From assembly GCA_028023455.1 (NCBI GenBank), contig JAQFVV010000031.1:10466093-10530092 (forward strand): a stretch of 64,000 nt of DNA, read 5' to 3'. The notes under the pieces are model-generated. The model worked only from the letters and a program-made list of their open reading frames with translations. It made no database searches and was not told where the DNA came from. Of this stretch, positions 47,801 through 60,172 are shown piece after piece. Numbering within the stretch: the first letter of the stretch is position 1; every line of letters begins with the position of its first letter. Both the position numbers and the translations under genes were made by a program. The DNA comes from Epiperipatus broadwayi. Lineage: Eukaryota; Onychophora; Udeonychophora; Euonychophora; Peripatidae.

Positions 47801-49309
47801 ATATATTGTAACGGGATGGGGTGGGTGAGAAATGGAAATAAATAAAAATGAAACTGGGCAATGGCAAAACGTCAATACCAGTAAAATTAAATTATAAGAG
47901 TATGAGATCAAAATCTCTGAGAACATTGAGAGATCAAAAGCTAACTCAGAAGAGCAGCTAAAGCATAATTATTATCAACCAGCATTATAAAGTAACTATC
48001 AGTATAAGTAACTACTTGAGAGAAATAACCATCCATCATCACTACCGATGGGAATTAACAAATTAGTACAATAAATCAAAATAAAATCAACAGACCATCT
48101 TGTGGCTGGATTGAAAATGGGTCTTCTTTAGACCAGGTCAACTATTGAGCCTTTGCCAGCTTGGGCAATTATATAAACATAACTTGGATGCACCAGCTTA
48201 GTGCCCATCCATTAAAATACACAATAATCAGAAATCAAATCAATAATGCTGGGACATTTAAAACATGCTGATCATCATCAATGCTATGGCCACTTGTACT
48301 GGCCAACTATAAACTTAAATTTTTAACAAATTAAAATAAAATATAGTGCATGGGCTTTAAAGAGTATAATCTTATGCACCAACCAGGATGATGATTGATC
48401 ATCACTGGATGCCCAAAGCACTAAGCACATCCCCATTTGTCCATGTCCAAATCTAGCTCAGGAACACAAGCTCTATTACTGTATGTGAACAAGAGATGAT
48501 GGAATACAATTTTAACAATTAAATAAAAGTTTATTAATAACCATAAAAAAATGGTATTTAAGATCTTATAAGTTAAGGGTTCTGATTTTGAATGATATAC
48601 AATATTATATACACAATTAAAGTTATCATATTGATTTACAATATTTCTTAATAAGTTTCTACAAATGCATATATATATATATATTCATACACAGACGTGC
48701 GTTTTATAATATACAAGAAATACATTTCAATAAAACATAAAATGATTATATAAAAAAAATGATTAAAATTTACATATGTGTTATAATTGACAACATACGC
48801 ACATATACATGTGTATGCATGAAATAACCTATTTGACTTGCTACAAAATAATTATCAAAATCTTAAATTATATAAAATACAATAAATGATTGAAGTTTCA
48901 GTTAAATGAAATAAATTTTGCATACTAGGTTTACTGAAACATGTATATATAATTTGTACAGATGTGCGAAACATAAAATTTAGCTACAATAAAATTATGA
49001 AAGATTATTTTCACAATTTAATCTTGAATATAGTCCTTTTCTTTAAAATAAGAACTTTCAAATTTTTGACAGTTAATTGATTTAAAATGTCTTTCTTTTT
49101 CCTAGTCTAAAAGATTTTTGGAAATCTTTTTCTTGATTATTAATTATAACTTTCTTTGTAGTTTTTTTTCTTTCTAAATTATAAATATAACTTTAAACAG
49201 TTTTTTTTTTCTTTAATAAACGATTTTAAACTAATATCGTTTTACATATTTCTATCAGTTATAAAAATGTCATTTTACTGAGGAAATTGTTTAAAACTTC
49301 CTTATCATA
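47801..49309. other. No gene seen; possible unclassified repeat at 47.8-48.5 kb
   Basis: Sequence at 47807-48490 is somewhat GC-richer and starts tgtaacgggatggggtgggt, reminiscent of an LTR start. I find no matching end, and frames are short. 48500-49309 is plain AT-rich sequence with T runs. Confidence 0.45.
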
Positions 49310-49840
49310 TATAACACTACTCACCACCAGCTGTATATACGTTTATCCGTGTTTCTCTGCCTTTCAGCAAGCTGGAAGATTTTTCTTGATGAGTTTGGTT
49401 TTTAGTGACTGTCATAATCAGGAAAAATGTAATCCATGTAAAATGTTGGTCTTCCTTTCAGTCTAGGATTGTCCTAGACAAGCAGCTGTTTTGATTTAAT
49501 AACATTTAGACAAGCAACTATCCTCTCAGTTTACGGCTATGATTACAGCACAAAGAAGTAGGTCATTTTCTCCAAGTGAATTCAAACTCCTGAAAAGGAA
49601 ATATTAGTAGCTTCGAAATCTAATGTCCTACCATCAGCTGTATCAGTTCATGGTAGATGGACTGTTAACTCTACAGTTAGCTAAAACCAACTGCTGCAAA
49701 CTTCATCAAGTTGCAACAAAATATTGCCACCAACACTTCAGCTGGCCCTTCTTACAAAAAACTATTAATCAGACTAGAGCTAATCCTGTTATCAGCCCTT
49801 TTATAGACTCATCTGATGTGCTAACAACACTTTGATTAAA
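49310..49840. other. GC-richer unexplained segment
   Basis: Composition shifts sharply for about 530 bp. Similar words recur inside it (ccaccagctgtat and ccatcagctgtat; tagacaagcagctgtt and tagacaagcaactatc). A 70-codon plus-strand frame at 49623-49835 has no recognised domain. Options are an unknown repeat, a non-coding exon or a decayed gene. Confidence 0.45.
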
Positions 49841-50221
49841 AACAGAGTTTCTATTTGTATCTCACTAATCCCTTCATATACATGTTTTTACTTAGGGGAT
49901 TTCTAATAGATAAAAATTTTGTTTAATTAATTAAAATTTCAAAAATACAATAGGGTGTTTTTAAATTTCAAAATCAGAGTAATAATTAATAATATTGCAA
50001 TATTTATATTTATTCAGACCTTTTTAAAATATTAATTTATAAAACAATATTTTAAATCAGAGTTATTATCATTATTATTTTTTTTATTTCAATGAATGTA
50101 GAAAATATCTACTATAATTTTTGTCTGTGTTTATTTCTACTTCTCCTTTATTTTATGTATATATATATATGCACATACACTATATTAGTGTATGCTATGT
50201 AAGCCAACTGGTTACAATATA
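49841..50221. other. AT-rich sequence, no gene seen
   Basis: Nothing recognised. Confidence 0.5.
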
Positions 50222-50345
50222 TATATAGGACATCATTTATTTTTCTCACATGTATGTGGTCATGTGTAGTATCAGTTGCATAAGATAAACTGAATGACTA
50301 AACAGAACTTGGAAGTCTGGGTTCAAATCCCCTCTAATCATGTAT
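50222..50345 (+). mobile_element. Family M element, 3' fragment with intact B-box-like motif
   Basis: It contains tcacatgtatgtggtcatgt, ataagataaactgaatgact and ctgggttcaaatccc. The last fits the RNA polymerase III B-box consensus better than any other family M copy, which suggests a tRNA-related origin for the family. Confidence 0.72.
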
Positions 50346-51309
50346 TCTTGGATAACTGTTTAAAACAGTATGCAGTACAAAAGTATACTTATTTAGGAAT
50401 AAAACTGCCTCTTGAAATTTTCACAGATGTATCTTCATAGTCTCACCCTGTATACAGATAATAAACAACAAGTACACTTTTGTTTTATTAATGCTGAACT
50501 TTAAATGTTAATGCTACCTACTGTTAAAATACATTAGTAGCATTGACTAAGGCAAACCTTTAAATTCCAGATTCATGTGTAGTATGTCAGTTGCAATTTT
50601 ATGACTTCCTTAATGGATTCCATTTTATTTCAAAATGTGAAAATTGTAACTGTGATTTTATTTGCATTGTGATTAAGGAAATAATATAATATTAAACACA
50701 TTGACATAAAATAATAACAAATTTGACACAATATTTAATTTAATCATTTTTAAAGTATTTAATTTAAAAACTTTGCTGTGCAGATGCAGTACAATCTAGG
50801 TTTAAATCTCAGCTGGGTACACTTTAAAATTTAATGTTCTCATCAGACTTAATTTTTTTTCAGGTCACCAATGCAGAAATCTTCTGATTGGTCAAAATGT
50901 GTGTCTAATTATTTTTAGCTAAAACCGTAAAATGAAAATGAAAAATCACTCAAATCTTCACAACCCCTAAATTGACAAGATGGAGTAATGTTGCTTTCTG
51001 CGAATTATCCAAAGATTATGATTATATATATACATATGTAAACCAGATGAGTAATTAGCTAACCCAGATAATTTTTAATTAAACCAATCAAATTTAACTA
51101 AGTAGTAACTATATTTTCTAATAATATTTTTTTCCAAATATGACACCACACTAAATATCTAATCAATCTGCTATTACTATTTAATCTTTCCTGTTTGCAA
51201 CATTGTTCATCAACTGTTAATTCTGCCTTAAATTAATTTGCTGTAACGTTTAAAAGTCAGTTGACTTTAAAATGCATTCAATATTTAGTTTGATATTTTT
51301 ACTGAAAGT
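50346..51309. other. AT-rich sequence, no gene seen
   Basis: Nothing recognised. Confidence 0.5.
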
Positions 51310-52005
51310 GCATTGTATATTAAGTTAGATTATTAATAGTGAAATCACTTGACAGCTAATATGTTATAATATGGACTATTTCGATCATCTATCATTAAAT
51401 ATTGAATGTCTAGGACATTTTAAACTTTGTTTAAACTTTTCAAATACAAACAACTGTTAGTAATAAGAAACAAATAGATAACACAGGTTAATAGATTGCA
51501 CAACTTTCCAAGTCATTTTATTCTCTGCTCTTCTTCGTTTGTTGTTGGCCTGACCAGTGACAAAACTAGCATAGTATTCGAACTCACATCTTTAGATTTT
51601 TGAATATTAAATTTTAAGGCAATGCTCTAATCGAGTTATTCTGTCAAAGGTAACAGTTAGAAGAAATTCCATATACTTAACTTTAAGAGTTGGTTAAAAT
51701 CCCCCCAATTTCTCCAATTTTTTCTTACTTATTTCTAAAAACAATGCTAATTAGAGGCTTGAGAGGAGAATAATAACATTTGATACCTACTAATATGTGT
51801 TGTCTGTTTGTTTGTTATTACTAACAGTTGTTTGTATTTGAAAAGTTAAAATCAAATTTAAAATTATCTAGACATACATTTAATGATGGTAATGGAAATA
51901 GTCCAACATATTATAACATCTAAAATACCGTTATCACAAACCTTCAGGCAATTCTACTGTGAGGTTCAGCTGATTATTTTAGCATGATGTCGAAAGTGTT
52001 GTTAT
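51310..52005. repeat. SINE family B, head-to-head inverted pair
   Basis: The left copy (about 51310-51665, minus strand) has a tRNA-like head near 51540-51660. On the minus strand this reads gaataactcgattagagcat with gagttcgaatact as B box. The right partial copy (about 51790-52000, plus) matches the left body as reverse complement over about 130 bp (actaacagttgtttgtattt with aaatacaaacaactgttagt). The family recurs at 61985-62345 and 63155-63900. Confidence 0.82.
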
Positions 52006-53214
52006 TAATACATTTATTGCCTGTTAATTGAATTTGAATACACGTCAACAATATTTATATACAATCAGATTTATTTCACCAAGGGTTTTATTAATAAATG
52101 AAAAAATTAAAAACGCAACCATCAAAAATAGATTTTGGATAAATTCCACATCAAATGAATGATTATTAAGTTCCTGTTTACCTTATTAATATGAATGTGA
52201 GCGTGCATAACATCGTGCACTCAATAGAAAATAAAAGCAGATCGTTATTAAAAATTAAAAAACACACTAATGAATTTATAAGATCATGTTTCATTATATT
52301 GCTTTATTATTTGTTTAGTTATCCTTCACTATTAGCGCCACGTATATATTTATAATATCTAATTATTAGTTTAACTTTTAAAATATAATTGAAAAAAAAA
52401 AAAAAACTGAAATCCTAAGCGAATTTAATTTCTTTTTTCTCGTCTCAAGTGACTTCAATATCATTAAAATCTTTATTCATTAGTGAGTCGCTTTTTTCTC
52501 CTCCCAGTTAAATTTTTATTTTCAGGTTTTACGACAAAAATATAAATGAAGTTTAATGTTTCATTAAAGATGAACACTATATCTTTAACAAACTAATGAC
52601 TCCGCATCACGTCTTAAAGGTCTGAAGTCACGACTCAATCTAAAGTCACAACTGAGAGTAAGTCGAGACACTTAACTAGGATGTCTGATTTGAAGCACTT
52701 ACGTTGCAGAGTGATTTAATGTCGTTTCTTGACATTTATTTTTTCTTGGCGCTTCTAATTGATACTGATCCGTCATTAACGAGAATATTAAAATTTCAAC
52801 AAAAAGAATATTATTTTAAATAAATACACATAATCACACTTGTCGCCGTTCATTAAAAACTTCAGTTATAAATAAAATAAGACGATAAAACATAATATTG
52901 TTTTGTTAAACAATCAAATTGTAACACAACTTATTAGAATTTTATAAATTATAGCATGTACTATTTAAAGAATAGTACTTTAAAATGAATTAAAATAAAG
53001 ACAACTCTGTACTTAGTGCACATAGGAAATTAACATATACACACTTTCCACTAATGGTAAAAGCTGTGTCGTATTAGAATCCTATTTTTAGTCATCTGAC
53101 TAACTCTTATTAATCCAACTCTTTGCCTTTGTTGGATTACTTGGGGACTGTGGTTAGAGCTACGGTTAGAATAAAAAATATCTTAGCTTAATTTGTGACT
53201 TGCAAAAATTTCAA
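52006..53214. other. AT-rich sequence, no gene seen
   Basis: Nothing assigned. 52600-52760 is slightly GC-richer, with repeated aagtcac words. Confidence 0.5.
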
Positions 53215-53280
53215 GGTTGGGGTACGGACTGAGCATCGCAGGCGGATGCACTAACCACTACATCATGAAGTGCTTTACAA
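53215..53280 (-). repeat. tRNA-like fragment (SINE head or tRNA pseudogene)
   Basis: On the minus strand, gatgtagtggttagtgcatc, then cgcctgcgatgc, resembles a D arm and anticodon arm. No B box or acceptor pairing is visible, so it is not a functional tRNA. Confidence 0.5.
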
Positions 53281-55343
53281 TAAATTTAGTGTAAAGATGT
53301 TTAATAGTTTATGGGAGGAGGGGGAGGGATAAATGGAAATTATTATTGACGATTATTTACCTCTTTGTATTTTTGATCATAGCGTCCTCTGTCAAAAGAT
53401 ATTTTAAATTTACAAGTATGCTTTTTAAAGAGCAATTATTCCCTTAATTAGTGTATTGAATAGATGCTGATTACAGTAACATGTTTTTATCAAATCTGAA
53501 GTCTTATGTGATTTAGTGTAATGATAGAGGAACTCAAAGTCTATAGATTGTTACCACCACAATGTCTCTTCTGATTGAATTCTTTTTAACTCTTGAGCAA
53601 AAAACAATTCATTTTAATCATCAGGTCTGAAAACAGACTGCATATAATAAATAAAATTAACGTTTGCTACATGAAAATTCAAGTTTCTAAGTCTATAGTT
53701 TGCCACATTAAGTAGATTCTGGAATTAGGAAAAAAAAGTCCAGAATTAGCAAGTAACAAAAGATAAGTTAATATATACTTATAGCTGCCAGCAGAATATG
53801 TGCAGCACATATGAAAAAAAAAAACACTATATAGAATAGAAATGAAGTTAAACAGCAGCAGCAGAAGTAACAGAATCCCTAAATAAATTAATAGATACCA
53901 ACATAATCTAAACTGATTACAATTTAAGCCAGCGTCCATGTTCAATAACAGATTTCAGTAGTTAATTATGACCATCACACTGGATAATGTTTATTACAAA
54001 AGAGCAGGCATTGCCATGTATTTTTATGAATGAAGTTATTTATGCATGTCATGCCCATAAAATAATGCTTTTTTATTATGATGGGCAATGGTTGTTGTAT
54101 CAAAAAAAATTATGATTTGATGTAGTGACAAAAATGATTACAAGAAAGCATATAAGCGACTGAGTTATACTGTAGACCAAATGTGACTCTTACTTATCCT
54201 CAAAAATAAATAATAAAGGAGGCAGTATTCATCAAGATTGACAATTGCCAGATGGAGAAGATGTGATTGTTTATCCATTTTTGTTTTATTCTCTATCTAA
54301 AGATAACTAGATATTCATTTACCAGCCAATGGTAAACGGTTAACTGCGATGTAAAAATCCTGAGTCTTTTTAAAAAATTAAATTTATTTGGATCTGGATT
54401 CGAACCTTAGGTTACGGGAGTAGAAAGATGGTGTGTCTTCTTTGCAACACGAGTTCTTTTTTTATATTTATTGCTATATTTATCACAACATTTTGATTAT
54501 TATTCATAAAATTGTAATATATATATTCTGCAGCTGCATCATTTATATAAAAAATATTGTTTAATTTTAAAAATCAAAATTAAACATTCAAATTCTAATG
54601 ATTAGAAAATTAAATCTTAAATTATTCATGAATCGATAAGTTATACAGCAGATATCTAGTTATGTTAACAGATTTTACATGAACTAATATTAGAACATTA
54701 TCGGATAAAATATGTAAATATTATTTTTTCATTTTTATTTTTGGATTAAATTTATTTTATAATATGTGTACATGCTATATATATATATACATTAATACGT
54801 AAGTGCCAAAATATTAAACTAGATATATGTAATCGCATAGCACTCATGTTTATATTCTATTGGTTATTTAAGTATGTGATCTATACTAGTATATGTATAT
54901 ATACATGATGACGTTGCAAGTTAATTTGGTAGTTAAAATAGTAAATTCAAAATTTACATTTTTTTTAAATAGATCTCAGATAAATTAATAAAACGGATAT
55001 ATTCATCCAACGATAAGTTCGCATTCATATTTTGTGATTTCACAAGTAATTCATTAAGTTAGAAATAAAAATCTATTATGTATAATAAATTATGTGCCTG
55101 ATATCAAAAATACAATTTTTTATGTTTATTAAACATACAATTTTTTACCAACTTTTTTAATACTGACTTCAATATCTACCTTTCCCTTAAACATGCTTTG
55201 AAAAATAACAAAACTCAATGCTAATAGAAATAAGAACAATAGCACATCTAAGCCCCAAATTTGTTGTTCATTTTTAGGTGTGTGTTTGCATTCATTAATG
55301 CAAAGTTGTCACAGGAAAAATATCAATACAATGAGGGCGGGTA
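53281..55343. other. AT-rich sequence, one tRNA-like trace
   Basis: No gene. A minus-strand B-box-like ggttcgaatcc lies at about 54397-54407, with a possible tRNA-like head at 54410-54455 that does not fold convincingly. Confidence 0.5.
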
Positions 55344-55408
55344 CAGCATGAAATGCATCTTCGGGATCACTTGTCTTTTATTGTAACTTTATTTATATGA
55401 ATTTAAAA
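55344..55408 (+). mobile_element. Family M element, fragment
   Basis: It contains cagcatgaaatgcatcttcg and tttatttatatgaatttaa, a near-duplicate of 55759-55821. Confidence 0.6.
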
Positions 55409-55714
55409 AGAATGGGGAAGTATGGAGATTGTTTAATACATCTATAAAAATATTACACATGGGAAAGAGAAAGGTACATAACTCACTGGGTGTGTATGTT
55501 TAAAATTAAAAAAATCTGATATATTAATCTTTAAATGAGATTTAATGTTTATATCTGTGCTAGAGGTCATCTCTAGTTTAGAAAATAATTAGTAATAATT
55601 ATTATTGCATTTATCTGAGGTGGATGGGGTCAAATTTGTGAGTGGACTGAGTTTGACAATAGTAAATAAAAATGTAACAATTTACTATAGATAAATACTC
55701 TTCATATAATAGAT

Positions 55715-55821
55715 ATATATGGGAGATAGTGACCTGGGCCAACTGATGAATGCTGGTTCAGCACAAAATGCATCTTTGGGGTAATTTGTCTTTTTATTGT
55801 ATCTCTATTTATATGAATTTA
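55715..55821 (+). mobile_element. Family M element, cut by a family F repeat
   Basis: It contains tgggagatagtgacctgggc and aatgctggttcagcacaaaa, the central family M segment. The family F repeat starts at about 55822 and removes the rest of the copy. Confidence 0.7.
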
Positions 55822-56325
55822 ATAACAGTTATGAGCATGCATAAGAAACAGTGATCATGTAATGTTTAGTGATTTAACACCAATCCTGCCTAATATGATA
55901 CTGATAGCTATGGTTATTAAAGAACCAAAGACATTAAAATGTATGGGTACTGAACTGAGTTCAGACCTATATGATTATATAAGCTAATGAGCTTAGATTG
56001 AAAATATTATTGTGCTTTCAATTTTATTCTCATAGTTTTGTAGTTAAGTAGAGATAAAAGGTGGCTGCTGAGGGGTTGCATTAGATCCTAAGATCTAGGT
56101 GTAGTGCTCTCATATCCAAAACTTCTCACTGATGTAGGCCAAAAGCCAGAAACTAGTCTGGGGATATTGGATGAGTAGGCACTAGATGGGGATTTTATGC
56201 ACAGGCCTTCTGGCATCCATTGATTACTCTGGCTTGCACTGAGCGGCACTACTGTATGGAGAGTTTTGCCTGTTTTAATAACAGTTATGAGCAATCATAA
56301 AAAATGGTGATTATGTGATAGATTA
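55822..56325 (+). repeat. Family F repeat, most complete copy, with terminal direct repeats
   Basis: It has the full family order: aacaccaatcctgcctaat, gggttgcattagatcctaag, agccagaaactagtctgggg, ccttctggcatccattgatt, and tggagagttttgcctgtttt. It begins and ends with a direct repeat of about 40 bp (taacagttatgagca with ataa.aa..gtgat.atgt), at 55821-55862 and 56277-56320. Direct rather than inverted ends suggest the family is a tandem-derived unit or a short element with terminal repeats; the palindromic copies would be secondary. Confidence 0.85.
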
Positions 56326-56639
56326 ACAGTAATTGTCATTTTATTTTTTCTTCTTCTTAGAATTGGAATAATTATACTGTCTTGCCCAACATGTATTATG
56401 ATATATATGCTTGAATGTATATAGAGGATTGTACTTCATCCAGCTATCTTTCAATATTAGCTGGTATAAAAGAATATCTAGCTGTTATTAATAGAGAATA
56501 AAAGAGAAAAAAATTTCACATGTTTAGTTCTAGCAATTGTCAATCCTCTTAAGAATAGATCCCCCCCCCCTTTTTGTGAGAGGCTATTAGGTAAATCATT
56601 GCTATTTAAATTTGTTTATCTACCTAATATTTATTTATT

Positions 56640-58350
56640 ATCATCAGTTATCTTCCAATAATCAGGTCACCCATACCATGTGAGAACATTTCTTTTCAAG
56701 TACCCATAGCTATATAATCTCTACCTCACAAATCAAATTATTTTTTCATATACTTTCCGATATTTTTTATATAATTCTTTTTATTGTTTTCGATATCCAT
56801 ATGTCTAAAACCTTTAAAATATTCTTCTCATTGTCTTAAATTTTAGACACATATGGAGCTACATTTGAAACAACACATTTAATAAGTCTTCTCTTTAAAT
56901 CTAATTTCAGTGGTTCACTTAATGAATGCTTCTTTAGCCATGGCAACTAACTCTTACTCTAATCTAATTTCTCGATCATTGCTTTCATTATCAGTTATTC
57001 ATTAATACAGATGTTTAAAAGGACTAATTCACTTATGATTAAGATAAAACTTGAGTATGCAAAACTTTCATTTTTTCTACTATTTTTTATGGGATTAGGT
57101 TGGGGGTTTTATTTACATCCCGAACTTTTTATAAGCTTGGTTAATTTTTTTTTTTCTGGGCTCTTTTTTTATCATTGCCCCACGTTAATGTAAAAATCTT
57201 TTCAGTCAGAAAAGTATTGGAGAAGGGAATACTCATCAGATTTTGTCTATTATCAGTTACATGAGGATATGAATGTTTGTCCGTATTAGTTTTATCATCT
57301 AACTAAGAATAGGTAAATGTCCATTTATTGACCATTATTAGATTATTAGTTGGAATTTTTATATGTTAGATACCTGAGAAAAAATTCCTTAGCCTCTTGA
57401 ATTTCACTTAGATCAGATTTGGACTTTAGATCGTAGATATCACCGAGGAATGTGTTATCTCTGCTTGAGGAGATTCTTGAATCTATAAGTACCACTAAAC
57501 TTGATGTAGTGGAACTCTCTTATCTCAATCCTAGCTTAATGACTATCACTGTAATATTCATTTCATACCTCAGTTAATATATATAAAACAAGTTACCTAT
57601 TAAAAATACACTGCATCTAAATTTTAAATTATAATAACCATAGACAATAACATTATATATATATATATAATTTAATATTTTTATTCTCATTATTATTTCA
57701 GATCTAACAGTTCTTTATTAAGAGTTTACTCTTGACAATGATGAATGATATTTCATCAGGAAACATCGGGAATTTAAATGAAATAATATTAATTCAAAAA
57801 ATACTTTAGTTATTGATATAATATTGTCTACCATTATTATAATTTAAAATATAATTTAAAATGTACACATATATGAACTAAAATAGAAAATAGTCAAACG
57901 CAATATCTTACATTTTTTCTTATATCTAATTTTTGGATAGGATATGTAGCCTGTAAAATAGTTCAATTTACTTTATCATATGCCTTTTCAAAATCGATAA
58001 AATAAAAAATTGATTTTTTTTTCTTTCTATATATATTTGTCAGCAATGATTCTTGAAACTATCATTTCTTTTTTTGTCTTTTCAGATAGTCCAATCTACA
58101 GCAAACACTTCTATTGCAATTAAACTCTGCCCATTTCCAGAGCCATATCAGTATTTTAATTAATCATTATGGAGATTAAGAAAATTGTTTTAAAGTCTTT
58201 ATATTTATCAAATAAAGTATTTTTATGAAGCCATTGCCATGGGAAAAAGTCAAATTAGTTACTCTTCAGTTATAAATAACATTACAATATCAATGAATAA
58301 TCCAACTCTTTTCGATAATTCAAACTGAAATCTTGCCAGTTCTCTGGGAT
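56640..58350 (-). pseudogene. LINE reverse transcriptase remnant, minus strand, second type
   Basis: Minus-strand blocks follow in order. There is a decayed GTREAI-like block (KTKKEMIVSRIIADKYI, about 58085-58025) and motif A, YFIDFEKAYDKVN (about 58005-57964). The thumb/C-terminal segment DLKRRLIKCVVSNVAPYV (about 56912-56850), then a degraded tail toward 56640, follow. The region between 57950 and 56950, where the FADD motif should lie, is unrecognisable and holds a possible exon. This LINE differs from the RTE copies at 19, 27 and 45 kb. Family assignment rests on motif order only. Confidence 0.72.
57374..57518 (-). CDS. Possible spliced exon of unknown gene
   Basis: A 145-bp minus-strand segment has an acceptor-like gataag ending at 57519 and a canonical donor (ctcag then gtatct) at 57373. 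It is open in one frame throughout, with a balanced composition (RISSSRDNTFLGDIYDLKSK, then SDLSEIQEAKEFFLR). The domain is not recognised. It lies inside the span of a decayed LINE, so it may instead be LINE or unrelated chance sequence. Confidence 0.22.
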
Positions 58351-58985
58351 CTGCCAGTGTTTATCTCCATTAATACATATTAAACTCTCACATTCATTAT
58401 TACAGAGCAAATATTGTTTGCATCTACTGTTAACTGTAGTTTATATATACAGTCGTAACCGGTTATCGTATATAAATTGCAAACCATGTCACTCATACTT
58501 AAATAAAACAATAACTTGTATAGATTGGTTGCATAAATATGAAGGCTGAGATATGTGATTTATCTATATACTATATTAAAATTTAATCTATATGTGCAAA
58601 ACTCTTATTGAAGAATTATAGTTGTTTTTGTAATTCATATTATTATTAATTAGATTAGAGATTGTTATAGTATTATTAACTATACACACTTTAAAATTAA
58701 TACAATAATCTCTAGCCTAAAAACTAGTATCCAAAAGATGATAAATCATTATTAAGATTTTGAAAGTTACAGTTATAGATTAAGTTCTAATAACATAAGA
58801 TAGATAAAAAATAAACGATGATGGATAAATATTTGAGGAAGGGGTTTGAATCAATCATTAAAGTTAGTTTCAGCAGAAATATATAGAAATCTTTATATTC
58901 CTTTCGAATATACCTTAAAAAAGAGTAAAAACCAAATAAATAATCGAATGATTTATTGTGCAGGAGTTTATAACAAATTCATTAT
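58351..58985. other. AT-rich sequence, no gene seen
   Basis: Nothing assigned beyond a short open frame from 58846 that runs into the following CpG-rich patch. Confidence 0.5.
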
Positions 58986-58989
58986 CCTA

Positions 58990-59085
58990 AGCAATAGATC
59001 GGAACCACATCCAGGATCGTCAGCACCGGTATCCGCCATGCTACCATTGCGTAAAAATATGCAGGGGTTTAAAGAAGAGAAACAT
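58990..59085 (-). other. CpG-richer patch with a short ATG-led frame
   Basis: About 95 bp are conspicuously CpG- and GC-rich for this window. On the minus strand an ATG at about 59040 begins MADTGADDPGCGSDLLLRIM, which stops after 23 codons. No donor site fits cleanly. It could be a relic of a first coding exon or a fragment of an unknown element. Confidence 0.25.
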
Positions 59086-59099
59086 TGAGCAATAAATTT

Positions 59100-59538
59100 A
59101 CAAATACTTATGATATATAGGAGGTTTAAACTCAGACTTTTACATGACCCTCTACTATCCATGCTATCTCATACTGCTGACACACTTGATCACACACATG
59201 TTGAAAAGATAAATAATCTCCAATATACTTATTTCATGCTAAACCAGCACTTGTCAGTTGGTCCAGATTATCATCTCCACACATATATACAATCAATGCT
59301 CAGATCATATTAAGATTGCCAATCTTTATACTTTATGGGCAGGCTTCAATTCACTCCACCCCACAACTCTTCAGCCATCCATTTTATTGAAAATCTGATG
59401 ATGGACCACACAAAGCTCACATTGGAGCCTACCTTTTCATCCTACCCATGTTAACCATAAGTCACTCTGACCCTCATGTACAGGACATAATCCACTTACA
59501 TACATATACTAGGGATGGGCTGACCTTACAGCACTATG
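59100..59538 (-). mobile_element. Family M element, minus-strand copy
   Basis: It contains, inverted, the same order as the core at 59700-60115: aactcagacttttacatgac, accagcacttgtcagttggt, ttaagattgccaatctttat, gaaaatctgatgatgg. With the next entry it forms a second, outer hairpin of about 1 kb. Confidence 0.82.
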
Positions 59539-60172
59539 TTTTAAATATATGAATTTTTTCTACAGTACAGACTTTTTCATACCTGCACTCCAATATGTAA
59601 TATATAGGGGGTTTGAACTCAATCTTTCACATGACCCTCAACTATCCATGCTATCTCATACTGCTGACACACACTTGATCACACACATGTCAAAAAGATA
59701 GATAATCTTCATATATGTATGTAAATGGATTATGTCCATACATGAGGGGTCGGAGTGACAAATGGTTAACATGGGTAAGATGAGAAGATAGGCACTAATG
59801 TAGGCTTTGAATGTTTCCAACATCAGATTTTTAATGAAATGGATGGCTGAAGATTTGTGGGGTGTATTGGATTGATGCATGTCCATTAAAGTATGAAGAT
59901 TGGCTATCTTAATATAGACTGAGCATTGATTGTATATGTGTGTTGAGATGATAATCTGGACCAACTGACGAGTGCTGGTTTAGCATGAAATACATATATT
60001 GGTGATTATTTATCTTTTCGACATGTGTATGATCAAGTGTATCAGCCGTATGAGATGGCGTGAATAGTTGAGGGTCGTGTGAAAGTCTGAGTTCAAACCT
60101 CCTATATATTACATATTGGAGTGCAGATATGAAAAAGCCTGTACTGTAGGGAAAAAATCATATATTAAAATA
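59539..60172. mobile_element. Family M element with ~165-bp terminal inverted repeats
   Basis: Terminal arms at 59539-59705 and 60005-60172 pair from ttaaatatatgaattttttc/gaaaaaatcatatattaaa inward. The match passes through tacagtacag, ctgcactccaatatgtaata and the B-box-like tttgaactca to the cacacatgtc word. The interior (59706-60004) is the single-copy core of the family. It is the best-preserved long copy in the window and encodes nothing recognisable. Confidence 0.85.

Noticed and set aside
47807-48490. Solo LTR beginning tgtaacgggat
   Set aside because: No matching terminal ca end, target duplication, polyadenylation arrangement or second copy could be found.
59110-59964. 67- and 102-codon frames
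   Set aside because: They lie within family M elements and are not conserved between copies. The same holds for 3694-3903.
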